DNA of 64,000 nucleotides from the NCBI GenBank assembly GCA_965263335.1, contig CBDHHE010000001.1, positions 3,906,001 through 3,970,000 on the forward strand, written 5' to 3'. The notes under the pieces were generated by a model. That model was not told the DNA's origin and made no database searches. It saw only the letters and a list, made by a program, of their open reading frames with translations. Origin of the DNA: Thermohalobaculum sp965263335. Its GTDB lineage: Bacteria; Pseudomonadota; Alphaproteobacteria; Rhodobacterales; Rhodobacteraceae. The first letter of the stretch is position 1, and every line of letters begins with the position of its first letter. The position numbers and the translations under genes were made by a program. Positions 9,408 to 18,615 of this stretch are shown one piece after another.

Positions 9408-10874
9408 ATGTATCTCGGCATCGACATCGGGACCTCCGCGGTCAAACTCAGCCTTGTTTCAGGCGATCTCGTTCAGGAGGGTCAGGCTCAGGCCGAACTG
9501 AGCGTTTCTCGACCGCGACATTACTGGAGCGAACAGCCACCTGAGAGTTGGTGGACGGCGCTGGTTCAAGCGATGTCCGAGCTCTCGGCGCGGCATGATC
9601 TGAACGGTCTGAAGGCGATCGGTCTCTCTGGACAAATGCACGGCGCGGTGCTGCAGGATGAGGCGGGCGAAGTGATCAGGCCGGCGATTCTATGGAACGA
9701 TGGGCGCAGCTACGCGGAGTGCGACGTTCTCGCCTCGGCACTGCCTTCAATCGGCACGGTTGCCGGCGTCCCTCCGATGCCAGGTTTCACAGCGCCCAAG
9801 TTGCTGTGGCTTTCCCGGCATGAACCTCGGAGCCACGCACGTATTGCCCATATTCTTCTTCCGAAGGACTTCATTGGCTGGAAGCTTCACGGCGAATGGA
9901 TAACAGACCGATCAGATGCGGCAGGCACCTTGTGGCTCGAACAGCAAACACGCAGTTGGTCCGATGATCTCTGCAAAGCGTCGACAACCGATCCGGCTTG
10001 GCTGCCACATCTACATGACGGAACAGATGTTGTGGGCCGGGTGACCCAGGTTGCGGCTGGAGCGCTTGGCGTTCCCGCGGGCATTCCTGTGGCTGCAGGC
10101 GGTGGCGATGCGGCCACGGGCGCAGTGGGTGTTGGCGCAGTGCGCGATGGCGCTTGCTTTCTTTCTCTGGGCACCTCGGGACAACTGTTTGCGGCGACCG
10201 CTTCGTACAGACCGAACCCGGAGCAAATGGTGCATGCCTTTTGTCACACGGTCCCTGACATGTGGTTTCAGATGGCGGCGATGTTGAACGGCGCGCGGCC
10301 AATGCGTTGGTTCGCAGACATTGTCGGGGCACCGCTCACAACACTGCTGGCCGACGCCCAAAGTGTGGCAGCTTGCGATGCTCCGTTGTTCCTGCCGTAC
10401 CTCACCGGTGAGCGCACGCCACACGCGGATGCCCACATTCGCGGTGCCTTCTACGGACTAAAGGATGGCATGGGTCGCAAGGAGATGATGCGCGGCGTGA
10501 TCAATGCGATTGCCTTCAGCTTTGCAGACGCAGCCGACAGCCTCCGTGGAGCGGGAACCGAACCTGAGGGGATCCTCGCAATTGGAGGTGGGGCGCAAAG
10601 TGATCTGCTGCTTCAGAGCATCTCTGATGTTCTTCGTTCGCCGGTCCGCCGCGTGGATGATCCATCGACCGGGCCAGCGTTTGGTGCTGCAAAGCTCGCG
10701 GCCGTGGCGGTGGGTGCGGTAGAAGCCAGAGAGCTGGACAAGCGGCCTGCGATATCAGCGACCTTCAATCCTGGCGCCGATGTCGGTATGCAGGAAGGGC
10801 TCCATGCGTATCGCACGCTCTATCGGCGGCTCAAAGACATCCATATCGACCTGGAGGAGGCGACTGCCCCATGA
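9408..10874 (+). CDS. xylB: Xylulokinase
   Basis: 488 aa, FGGY carbohydrate kinase. The N-terminal phosphate-binding motif LGIDIGTSAVK, substrate-site motif GLSGQMHGAV, WNDGR, and the catalytic-Asp motif GGGDAATGAVG are all present, as is the C-terminal ATP-site motif (AIGGGAQSDLLLQ). It phosphorylates D-xylulose to xylulose-5-phosphate for the pentose phosphate pathway. The downstream fructokinase start overlaps its stop (ATGA). No xylose isomerase is adjacent, but a D-lyxose-type isomerase that would make xylulose lies at 31.7 kb. Confidence 0.92.
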   Translation: MYLGIDIGTSAVKLSLVSGDLVQEGQAQAELSVSRPRHYWSEQPPESWWTALVQAMSELSARHDLNGLKAIGLSGQMHGAVLQDEAGEVIRPAILWNDGRSYAECDVLASALPSIGTVAGVPPMPGFTAPKLLWLSRHEPRSHARIAHILLPKDFIGWKLHGEWITDRSDAAGTLWLEQQTRSWSDDLCKASTTDPAWLPHLHDGTDVVGRVTQVAAGALGVPAGIPVAAGGGDAATGAVGVGAVRDGACFLSLGTSGQLFAATASYRPNPEQMVHAFCHTVPDMWFQMAAMLNGARPMRWFADIVGAPLTTLLADAQSVAACDAPLFLPYLTGERTPHADAHIRGAFYGLKDGMGRKEMMRGVINAIAFSFADAADSLRGAGTEPEGILAIGGGAQSDLLLQSISDVLRSPVRRVDDPSTGPAFGAAKLAAVAVGAVEARELDKRPAISATFNPGADVGMQEGLHAYRTLYRRLKDIHIDLEEATAP

Positions 10875-11797
10875 CCATTCTTGTCTGCGGTGAGGCATTG
10901 TTCGACTTTTTTCAAACGGATGTCGCGAACGCTGGCGGGTTGACCTTTGATGCCCGCGTGGGAGGGTCACCGTTCAACGTGGCGGTGGGAGTCGCGCGGC
11001 TTGGCGGACGCGCCGCACTCCTGACAGGCATCTCGACGGACTTTCTCGGCGCCCGCTTGTTCCAGCAACTGGAAGATGAAGGCGTGGGCACGGATTTTGT
11101 CGTACGCAACGGCAGACGGACGACGGTTTCGCTGGTGGGGCTCGACGCGCGTGGCAGCCCCGACTATTCGTTTTACGGAGTGGGTTCGGCGGACTGTGCT
11201 TTGACACCTGAGGACATGCCTGAACTGCCCTCTGAAGTTGCTGCGCTCCACTTCGGATCATACTCGATTGCGGTGTCACCGGTGGCTGATGCCCTCGCCG
11301 GGCTGGCCGAGCGGGCCGGGGGTCGGTTTGTCTCGCTTGATCCCAATGTGCGCCCCACGATCGAGCCCGACATGTCGGTCTGGCGTCAGCGCATCGATCG
11401 GCTGCGTAAGCACACGGACATGATAAAGGTCAGCCGCGAGGATCTTGGGATGCTCTACCCGGGCGAAGCCGCTGATGCTGTCGCGCTGAGCTGGGTCGCC
11501 GATGGCTGCAAGCTCGTCGTGGTGACATCGGGCTCCGCCAACATCGAAGCCTTCCGACCGGATCGTCGGATAGCGATTGCACCTCCGACGGTCGATGTCG
11601 TTGATGCGGTCGGTGCGGGGGATGCGTTTCAGGCATCGCTTCTTGCTGGTTTGCAAGCACAGAGTTCGTTCTCCGTTTTACCTGCAGACTTGTCTGACGA
11701 TGTCCTTCGAACTCTCATTGGTAAAGCTGCCGAGGCCGGGGCGATCACCTGCGGCAGGCGAGGGGCGGATCTGCCCCGGTCCAGTGATTGGATGTAG
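10871..11797 (+). CDS. Fructokinase / PfkB-family sugar kinase
   Basis: 308 aa, ribokinase fold. Starts with MTILVCGEALFDF, has the PfkB signature 1 region (GGSPFNVAVGVARLGG) and the C-terminal catalytic signature DAVGAGDAFQASLL with its Asp base. Closest in style to proteobacterial fructokinases (fructose to fructose-6-phosphate), but other ketose substrates cannot be excluded. Coupled to xylB by a 4-nt overlap, so the pair channels two ketoses into central metabolism. Confidence 0.85.
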   Translation: MTILVCGEALFDFFQTDVANAGGLTFDARVGGSPFNVAVGVARLGGRAALLTGISTDFLGARLFQQLEDEGVGTDFVVRNGRRTTVSLVGLDARGSPDYSFYGVGSADCALTPEDMPELPSEVAALHFGSYSIAVSPVADALAGLAERAGGRFVSLDPNVRPTIEPDMSVWRQRIDRLRKHTDMIKVSREDLGMLYPGEAADAVALSWVADGCKLVVVTSGSANIEAFRPDRRIAIAPPTVDVVDAVGAGDAFQASLLAGLQAQSSFSVLPADLSDDVLRTLIGKAAEAGAITCGRRGADLPRSSDWM

Positions 11798-11896
11798 ATT
11801 GGTGTTCCAGCTGATATGTGTGTCCAAGAACAAGATGCGTAGGCGTGATCTTCGCGTTCCGCACAGGACGCTCACTGCAAACGTCTTCAGCTAGTT

Positions 11897-11971
11897 TGGA
11901 GCGGGCGATCGGGATCGAACCGACGACATTCAGCTTGGGAAGCTGACGTTCTACCACTGAACTACGCCCGC
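11897..11971 (-). tRNA. tRNA-Gly (anticodon CCC)
   Basis: On the minus strand the acceptor stem GCGGGCG pairs with CGCCCGC. The D-arm begins GTTCAGTGGTAGAAC, the anticodon stem TCAGC/GCTGA holds the loop TTCCCAA (anticodon CCC), and the T-arm carries GGTTCGATCC. A discriminator T and encoded CCA follow. 75 nt including CCA. It stands alone between the fructokinase gene and oxyR. No duplicated tRNA 3' end indicating an integrated element was noticed. Confidence 0.95.
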
Positions 11972-12107
11972 GCTTCAACATTCAGGTATGGCGCCGGCCC
12001 AACTGCGTCAAGCCCGTTCCGGAGCCAGGACGAGTGTGCAGGTCCAGCACGCATTTGTGGCAGCGTCGACCCGGCGTTTGGCCAAACAAGCGCATTGCTC
12101 CGCGCAT

Positions 12108-13019
12108 CTAGCTTGCAGACCGCAGCCTTAACCCGTCGGCTGCGTGACGCACCACTTCCGAAATCTGGACAAGCTGCTTCGACATCGGATTTGTCTTCCG
12201 CCAGACCATTCCTATTGTGCGAGATGGCTCGGGCGGCGCGAATCGTGCGACAGCAACCGATGCCGATCGAGTTTCGACATCTAGAGCCATCTCCGGGATC
12301 AGAGTCACGCCGATACCTGCGCTGACCATCTGAACCAGTGTTGAAAGTGAGCTTCCGTCCAGCATTTCACGAGGCATTGCCGATTGGATGTTGCAGAACG
12401 AAAGTGCTTGATCGCGAAAACAATGCCCTTCCTCCAGCAACAGGAGGCGCATCTCGCGCAGCTTAGCTCTGCTTGGAATGGGCTCTCCTTCATCTGAACC
12501 GGGCCGCACGAGCACAAAATGCTCCGTGAACAGGGCGGTTTCCGCAAGCGAAGACTCCGATACCGGCAGGGCTACAATCGCTGTATCGAGCCGGCCTTCG
12601 GTCAATTCCTGGAGAAGGCGAGGCGTCAGGGTTTCGCGAACATGGATGTCCAACTCGGGATAACTGTGCGCGAGGTTCCGGATGACGCCTGGCAGGAGAT
12701 ACGGCGCGACAGTTGGGATCACGCCTATGCGCAGGCGACCGCCCAGGAGATCCCGCGAGGCTCGGGCGAGATCTCCCAGTTCCTCCACCGAGCGCAAGAT
12801 GGTGCGAATTCGATCCGCAGCTTCCTCGCCGAAGCTTGTCAATCGCACTTGTCGTGGGCCGCGCTCGAACAGTGTCGCACCTAGTGACTCTTCAAGCTCC
12901 TTGATCTGCATTGAAAGTGCGGGCTGTGAAATTGAGCTCGCATCTGCCGCCCGGCCGAAGTGGCCGTGACGTGCCAGTGCATCGAAGTAGCGCAGCTGTT
13001 TGAGGGTGATGTTGATCAT
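12108..13019 (-). CDS. oxyR: LysR-type peroxide regulator OxyR
   Basis: 303 aa. N-terminal winged helix-turn-helix (LKQLRYFDALARHGHFGRAA) and a LysR effector domain. Two cysteines at about residues 200 and 209 (EEGHC and LSFC) match the redox-sensing pair of OxyR, which forms a disulfide on peroxide exposure. Divergently transcribed from katG, its standard target, which supports the assignment. Confidence 0.93.
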   Translation of the reverse strand: MINITLKQLRYFDALARHGHFGRAADASSISQPALSMQIKELEESLGATLFERGPRQVRLTSFGEEAADRIRTILRSVEELGDLARASRDLLGGRLRIGVIPTVAPYLLPGVIRNLAHSYPELDIHVRETLTPRLLQELTEGRLDTAIVALPVSESSLAETALFTEHFVLVRPGSDEGEPIPSRAKLREMRLLLLEEGHCFRDQALSFCNIQSAMPREMLDGSSLSTLVQMVSAGIGVTLIPEMALDVETRSASVAVARFAPPEPSRTIGMVWRKTNPMSKQLVQISEVVRHAADGLRLRSAS

Positions 13020-13281
13020 CAGGCAAACTTATAGCTTCGATCAATTGTTTCAACTTATCCCAATCACATCCATCTGCTATACCCGCTGCAGCGAAGATGA
13101 GGATTCGCGGATGCGAGGCGTTCATGGCGCGACGAATATGGACGGCGCGCAAAGCGGTGTATGCGCATCCGCTCGATTTCAGTTTTCGCAGAATTTTGTA
13201 CGAAATCCGGAAACCACGAGTGAAATCAGCGTTCCGGCCGAACAATCACTGGATACAACAAACACCCGATAGGAGAGACAC
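13020..13281. promoter_or_regulatory. oxyR-katG divergent control region
   Basis: 262 bp with no credible gene. Near the oxyR start (13031-13045) ATAG-N7-CAAT resembles the first half of the ATAG-N7-CTAT OxyR recognition pattern, but the second half is not conserved, so the site is weakly supported. AGGAGAG at 13271-13277 is a good ribosome site for katG. Confidence 0.4.
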
Positions 13282-15477
13282 ATGGACGGCGATCTCAAAT
13301 GCCCATTCACGGGGCGTCTGCATGTCACGAACCGAGACTGGTGGCCGAATCAGCTCAATCTCAAGGTGCTCCATCAGAATGCCGCCCAGTTCAATCCCTT
13401 GGGCGAGTCGTTCGACTATGCCGAAGCCTTCAAGTCGCTCGATCTCGATGCGGTGAAGCAGGACATCTACGCTCTTATGAAAACCTCTCAGGACTGGTGG
13501 CCAGCGGACTACGGTCACTATGGTCCGCTGTTCATCAGGATGGCTTGGCACAGTGCAGGGACCTATCGCACAATTGACGGTCGTGGCGGCGGCGGTTCAG
13601 GGCAGCAGCGCTTTGCTCCGCTGAATTCCTGGCCTGACAACGGTAACCTCGACAAAGCGCGCATCCTGCTGTGGCCGATCAAGCAGAAATACGGACGGAG
13701 CCTCTCGTGGGGTGATCTGATGATCCTCGCAGGCAATTGCGCCCTCGAGGACATGGGGTTCAAGACGTTCGGGTTCGGCGGTGGTCGCGAGGACACGTGG
13801 GAGCCCGAGGAAGATGTCTATTGGGGTTCGGAGAACGAGTGGCTGGTCACCAGCGACAATCCGAAAAGTCGGTATGCGGGAGAGCGTGACGTCAAGAGTG
13901 CGGACGCTGATGCAGCAAAGCTCGAGAACCCGCTTGGTGCGGTGATGATGGGCTTGATCTATGTGAACCCGCAAGGACCGGACGCGGTGCCGGAGCCGCT
14001 CGGGTCGGCCCACGATATTCGCGTGACCTTCGCGCGCATGGCCATGAACGACGAAGAAACCGTCGCTCTGGTCGCGGGCGGGCACACTTTCGGGAAAGCA
14101 CACGGCGCGGGCCCCGAAAGCCATGTTGGTGCCGAGCCTGAGGGCGCGCCTCTCGAGGCGATGGGGCTGGGCTGGCTCAGCAGCTACAATTCGGGCAAGG
14201 GCGTGGATACCATCACGTCGGGTATCGAGGGTCCGTGGACACCTGATCCGATCAAGTGGGACATGGGATATTTCGATGTTCTGTTCGGCTATGAGTGGGA
14301 GCTGACCAAGTCGCCTGCAGGTGCGTGGCAGTGGCAGCCCAAGGACCTGAAGGACGAGGACCATGCTCCGCAGGTCGACGGTTCCGGGGAGAAGGTCACG
14401 CTCATGATGACCACCGCCGATATGGCGATGAGAATGGACCCGGCCTACGAGAAAATCTCCCGACGCTTCCACGAGAATCCCGACGAGTTTGCAGATGCCT
14501 TTGCCCGCGCGTGGTTCAAGCTGACTCACCGCGACATGGGCCCCCGGGTTCGCTATCTCGGCAACGAGGTGCCGTCAGAGGAGCTGATCTGGCAGGATCC
14601 GATCCCGGCCGGTACGACGCTGTCCGACGCTGAAGTTGCAGACCTGAAGTCGAAGATCGCGGCATCGGGCTTGAGCATTGCTCAGATGGTGACGACGGCG
14701 TGGGCTTCGGCCTCGACCTACCGCGGCTCGGATATGCGTGGTGGTGCCAATGGCGCGCGCATCCGCCTTGCCCCGCAGAAGGACTGGGACGCGAACCAAC
14801 CAGCTGAGCTATCTAAGGTGCTTGGCGTGCTCGAAGGTATTCAGAGCGCATCCAGTGCATCTGTATCCATGGCAGACCTGATCGTATTGGCCGGCAATGT
14901 TGGCGTCGAACAGGCGGCCAAGGCGGCGGGCCAAGACGTAACCGTGCCGTTCACATCCGGTCGCGGCGATGCCAGCCAGGAGCAGACCGATGTCGAAAGC
15001 TTCGGCGTGCTCGAACCCAAGGCTGACGGGTTCCGCAACTATCTCGCCGATGATTTCGCGATCTCGGGTGAAGAGCTTCTCGTCGACAAAGCACAGCTTC
15101 TGGGTCTCACTGCGTCAGAGATGAGTGTGCTGGTCGGCGGACTGAGGGTTCTGGGGGCGAACCATGGTGGATCTAGCAACGGAGTCTTCACCGACCGTCC
15201 CGGGCAGCTGACAAACGACTTCTTCGCGAATGTGCTCGATATGGGCACGACGTGGAAGGCGGCATCGGCTGCAGAAGATGTCTTCGAAGGTCGGGACCGC
15301 GCCACGGGTGATCTGAAATGGACTGGCACCCGCGTCGACCTGATTTTCGCGTCGAACTCGCAACTGCGTGCGATCTCGGAGGTCTACGGCTGCACCGATG
15401 GTCACAACAGCTTTGTGACGGATTTCGTGGCAGCGTGGACGAAGGTCATGAATGCCGACCGGTTCGACATCGCCTGA
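13282..15477 (+). CDS. katG: Catalase-peroxidase KatG
   Basis: 731 aa, family length. Distal heme-pocket residues Arg86, Trp89 and His90 are in FIRMAWHSAGTYR; the Tyr (GLIYVNPQGP) and Met (ARMAMND) that complete the Trp-Tyr-Met adduct are present. The proximal His is His268 in GGHTFGKAHG. The inactive C-terminal duplicated domain is also present. A cytoplasmic heme enzyme that removes hydrogen peroxide, expected to be OxyR-induced. Ends just before a strong terminator. Confidence 0.97.
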   Translation: MDGDLKCPFTGRLHVTNRDWWPNQLNLKVLHQNAAQFNPLGESFDYAEAFKSLDLDAVKQDIYALMKTSQDWWPADYGHYGPLFIRMAWHSAGTYRTIDGRGGGGSGQQRFAPLNSWPDNGNLDKARILLWPIKQKYGRSLSWGDLMILAGNCALEDMGFKTFGFGGGREDTWEPEEDVYWGSENEWLVTSDNPKSRYAGERDVKSADADAAKLENPLGAVMMGLIYVNPQGPDAVPEPLGSAHDIRVTFARMAMNDEETVALVAGGHTFGKAHGAGPESHVGAEPEGAPLEAMGLGWLSSYNSGKGVDTITSGIEGPWTPDPIKWDMGYFDVLFGYEWELTKSPAGAWQWQPKDLKDEDHAPQVDGSGEKVTLMMTTADMAMRMDPAYEKISRRFHENPDEFADAFARAWFKLTHRDMGPRVRYLGNEVPSEELIWQDPIPAGTTLSDAEVADLKSKIAASGLSIAQMVTTAWASASTYRGSDMRGGANGARIRLAPQKDWDANQPAELSKVLGVLEGIQSASSASVSMADLIVLAGNVGVEQAAKAAGQDVTVPFTSGRGDASQEQTDVESFGVLEPKADGFRNYLADDFAISGEELLVDKAQLLGLTASEMSVLVGGLRVLGANHGGSSNGVFTDRPGQLTNDFFANVLDMGTTWKAASAAEDVFEGRDRATGDLKWTGTRVDLIFASNSQLRAISEVYGCTDGHNSFVTDFVAAWTKVMNADRFDIA

Positions 15478-15489
15478 CTTTTGGAGTTT

Positions 15490-15516
15490 GGACCGGACAG
15501 GTTCTGTGTCCGGTCC
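15490..15516 (+). terminator. Rho-independent terminator after katG
   Basis: GGACCGGACA, 7-nt loop, TGTCCGGTCC: a perfect 10-bp stem 13 nt past the katG stop, followed by TTCTC. The 250 bp from here to the tcuB stop contain no recognisable gene. Confidence 0.8.
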
Positions 15517-15765
15517 TTCTCATCCACTGCATGCGTCCGTGGGGCGGCAGACCAGAAAGTGTTTGCCGCCCCACTCTTCCTCCATCGTGAGGGCCGCCCA
15601 ATTGCCGCTTCGGTGACGCTGCCGCGAACCACCAAGTGTCGAACGTTGCGCGCTTCCTAAGGAACGTCTGCACCCTGCGGATCGCGGGCTCCATTTTGAG
15701 ACACGCCTGGTTCAAAATCCGGCGTGGGCGGCAGCCGGACGATGCTCTTGGAGTTGCCGATAGCC

Positions 15766-16836
15766 TCACGCCGCACGCCGATGTTGAGCTTCGACTATGA
15801 GAGCTGCAAGCCGATATGCACCGTGGGCCATCTTCGTAAACGGTGTCAGAACAAAGAGGCTCAGGACGGTGCCCAAATGCAGTGCGAGCAGCAATGGAAG
15901 GGCCAAGGTGCCGCCAAATACATAAAGGGCGAGGCCACTGGTAGCGACGAGAAAAAGCAACAGCAAGAAGCCCATTTCGCCACCCCAGCATGTAGGGTCT
16001 CCGAGATTTCGGTCTGCACGGACTTTCAACGAACCCAGCCAGACCGATCCAATCATCATCAGCAGACCACCCGGGACGCCCAGCAATTTGGGGAGGGACC
16101 AGAACGGATACGGAGCTGGGGCATCGAAGAGATAATGCAGCACAGTTGCCGATGACGTTGAGGCAAAGCAAAGCAAAAACCCATACATCACCGCTTGATG
16201 GGCAAGCCGTCGGGAATGAGAGAAACGGTCTTCGTCTTCGAAGTTGCAACCGTCTCCATGACCGCCCGACAAATTCTTCATTGATGCCGCCGCCTTGCCT
16301 GCTTCGATGAGATCGGCAGTTCGGATGACATCGCCTCCGACCGATCTCCAGTAGCGACGTACGCCGATCGCGAGGCAGAGCAGCGGGAGAAAGAATGCAG
16401 GAAGGAAGATGGTCACCATCGCGCTGTGGGACAGCAGCGCATAGAAACCATCGCCGTTGGTCTGAGCCCCGATCGCGCGCATCGCCCAAAGGATGATGGC
16501 GAAGCCCAGGACGGAGGCTACGGCAATCGCGACACCGCTGCGCTGGAAGAGCTTCGCAAGGGCCGCGGGGTAGGCGTAGGTCTCCCAGCTGTCCTGGCGC
16601 AGCTCGGCAAGCGCCTTTGGCAGGTTCAGAGCGAACTCATGCGGGTCCGTGTACTGGCAGGCGTAGTAGCAGCTTCTGCAATTGTGGCAGAGGTTGGCCA
16701 GCTGAGTGAGCGATGCCTCGGAGAAGGCCCGTTCACGGTGGAGCGCTGGGAAGACGGCGCAATAGCCTTCGCAGTACCGGCAGGCATTGCAGATTTCCGC
16801 CTGCCGGCGGACTTCCTGCACGATATCACTTTGCAT
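15766..16836 (-). CDS. tcuB: Tricarballylate utilisation protein TcuB (CitB-like membrane Fe-S protein)
   Basis: 356 aa from the ATG at 16836, which overlaps the tcuA stop by 11 nt; the open frame runs 15 codons further but that part has no family character. Two cysteine clusters near the N-terminus (CNACRYCEGYC and CHNCRSCYYACQY) are ferredoxin-type 4Fe-4S ligands. Several membrane helices follow. Known role of the family: passes electrons from reduced TcuA to the quinone pool. The tcuAB pair is the diagnostic context. Confidence 0.9.
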   Translation of the reverse strand: MQSDIVQEVRRQAEICNACRYCEGYCAVFPALHRERAFSEASLTQLANLCHNCRSCYYACQYTDPHEFALNLPKALAELRQDSWETYAYPAALAKLFQRSGVAIAVASVLGFAIILWAMRAIGAQTNGDGFYALLSHSAMVTIFLPAFFLPLLCLAIGVRRYWRSVGGDVIRTADLIEAGKAAASMKNLSGGHGDGCNFEDEDRFSHSRRLAHQAVMYGFLLCFASTSSATVLHYLFDAPAPYPFWSLPKLLGVPGGLLMMIGSVWLGSLKVRADRNLGDPTCWGGEMGFLLLLFLVATSGLALYVFGGTLALPLLLALHLGTVLSLFVLTPFTKMAHGAYRLAALIVEAQHRRAA

Positions 16837-18211
16837 AGGCCGCTGCCTCCCGGCCCGCAATTCGCCCGAACACGGTTCCAATCGTCATGCCGAAGCCGGC
16901 GAGATAGCCTTTGCCCAAGATTGATCCCGCCATGGTCTCTCCTGCGGCCCAGAGGTTCTCGACAAGACCGCTCGCGGTGCTGCACTGGGCAGTCGCCGTC
17001 ACCCGAAGCCCTAGATAGGTGAAAGTTACACCCGTACGCAGTTCGTAGCCGTGAAAGGGCGGCTGCGAGATCGGACGCGCCCAGTTGGACTTTGGTGGTT
17101 CCAGGCCAACTGTTGCGACCCCATCGAGTTCTGTCGGACGAAAGTCCGATGTATCTCCGCACGCCTCGTTGAATGACGCCACGGTCTCACGCAGCTTTTC
17201 GCCAGGCAGCCTGAGCTTGCCGGCAAGTTCATCGATCGACATGGCGGTCGTTGGAGGGAACACCGAGGGCATGAACAGCTCCAGGGATTTCGAGTCGATG
17301 ATCGCATAGCCGACCTGTTCTGGTTGCTCAGCAACCAGTCGGCCCCAAATGGCGTAGCGTTTGGGCCAGAGATCCTCTCCCTCGTCGTAGAACCGCTCCG
17401 CATTCCTGTTGACCACCACTGAGAAGGGTACGCAATCCAGCCTGGTTGCAATGCCACCATCGAATTTTGGGGCACGTCCGTCGATGGCCACGGCGTGGCA
17501 TTGCGTCGGATCGCCGACCGACTGTACTCCCTGCTCGAGAAGATCCGCCAGAACCACCCCACGGTTGAAGGGAGTGCCGCGGATGAGAAAGTTCTTCGCG
17601 GCCGGTCCCCACGCGCGGGTAAGCCAATCGATATCCGCCTGGAAACCGCCGGACGCAACCACGACTGCCTTCGGGGACACCTGAGCGTCTTGACCATTGC
17701 AGGTATAGTCAATCCTGACGATCCGGTTCTCCTGAAGTTCGAGATGTGTGACACCGGCTTCATACCGCACGTCCACGCCCAGACGTTCAGCCGTGCGGTA
17801 GTAGGCGTTCACCAGCGACTTTCCTCCACCCATGAAAAAGGCGTTCGTGCGCGCAAGCGAAAGCGACCCCGAAAGCGATGGTTGAAAGCGTACGCCCCGT
17901 GCTTCCATCCAACTGAGGCAACCCTCTGAATTGCGAATGACCATACGAGCGAGTTGCTCATCGGTTTCGCCGCCGGTCACCTTGAACAAGTCCGAGAGAT
18001 ATTCGTCTTCATCGTAGCTGTCGACTAGTACGGACAAGGGTTCGGAGTGCATGCATCGGAAGTTCCGGGTGTGACGTGAGTTGCCACCTCGGTAGGGTTT
18101 GGGAGCGGATTCCAGGATCAGCACCCTTGCGCCTGCCTCCGCTGCCGTGATTGCAGCACAAAGTGCGGCGTTGCCGCCACCGACGACCGCAATGTCATAC
18201 TCTGCCGACAC
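16826..18211 (-). CDS. tcuA: FAD-dependent tricarballylate dehydrogenase TcuA
   Basis: 461 aa, fumarate-reductase/succinate-dehydrogenase flavoprotein fold. N-terminal Rossmann motif AVVGGGNAALCAAI, then RGGNSRHTRNFR, and the C-terminal FAD motif LWAAGETMAGSILGKGYLAG. Oxidises tricarballylate to cis-aconitate in characterised systems. Coupled to tcuB. No tcuR regulator or MFS tcuC transporter is adjacent; a TAXI-TRAP transporter is divergent instead. Confidence 0.9.
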   Translation of the reverse strand: MSAEYDIAVVGGGNAALCAAITAAEAGARVLILESAPKPYRGGNSRHTRNFRCMHSEPLSVLVDSYDEDEYLSDLFKVTGGETDEQLARMVIRNSEGCLSWMEARGVRFQPSLSGSLSLARTNAFFMGGGKSLVNAYYRTAERLGVDVRYEAGVTHLELQENRIVRIDYTCNGQDAQVSPKAVVVASGGFQADIDWLTRAWGPAAKNFLIRGTPFNRGVVLADLLEQGVQSVGDPTQCHAVAIDGRAPKFDGGIATRLDCVPFSVVVNRNAERFYDEGEDLWPKRYAIWGRLVAEQPEQVGYAIIDSKSLELFMPSVFPPTTAMSIDELAGKLRLPGEKLRETVASFNEACGDTSDFRPTELDGVATVGLEPPKSNWARPISQPPFHGYELRTGVTFTYLGLRVTATAQCSTASGLVENLWAAGETMAGSILGKGYLAGFGMTIGTVFGRIAGREAAAYAK

Positions 18212-18615
18212 GCAACTCTCCTCTTCCTGGTGAGGCCTAGCGGATGAGGTGCCTCTGGATCAACAACTGGAATGGCACGCAAGATAGCGCCGCGCCACGG
18301 GAGTCACGCATGGAAATTGGGCGGGGATCAGTTGACGTGCATTTGAGATGACTTTTGCCGGCGGGTTCCAGTTCTGGACGGGAATGTCGGCGGCTGCAAC
18401 TCACGGGTTGCTACGCTCAATGTTTCTCCATTGCGGTTGAGGAACGTCTGTTCGGATCGCGCCAAGGGGTGTGCGTCTCGCGGCCGACTTCGACATGCAT
18501 GCATCAGATGTTGACATTCCAGAGCCGTTGGGCTCGCAATCGAGACTTCAATCAAAGTTCCGTGGATGTCATGGGCATCCAGGTCGTGTTTGGTGCCGGA
18601 AAAAGGGAGAAAACC
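18212..18615. other. Divergent intergenic region, tcuA / TAXI binding protein
   Basis: 404 bp. Open frames here lack protein character and overlap neighbouring starts. It must hold both promoters, but I see no clear operator or hairpin. A ribosome site (AGGGAGA, 18604-18610) belongs to the downstream gene. Confidence 0.5.

Noticed and set aside
11897..13019. tRNA-Gly as an integration site
   Set aside because: No integrase gene, no repeat of the tRNA 3' end and ordinary core genes on both sides.
13597..14529. 310-aa minus-strand open frame opposite katG
   Set aside because: Antisense to the fully conserved katG; Arg/Leu-rich composition typical of shadow frames.
15446..16489. 347-aa minus-strand open frame overlapping tcuB
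   Set aside because: Out of frame with tcuB, whose Fe-S motifs and helices are clear; Arg/Ser/Cys-rich shadow.
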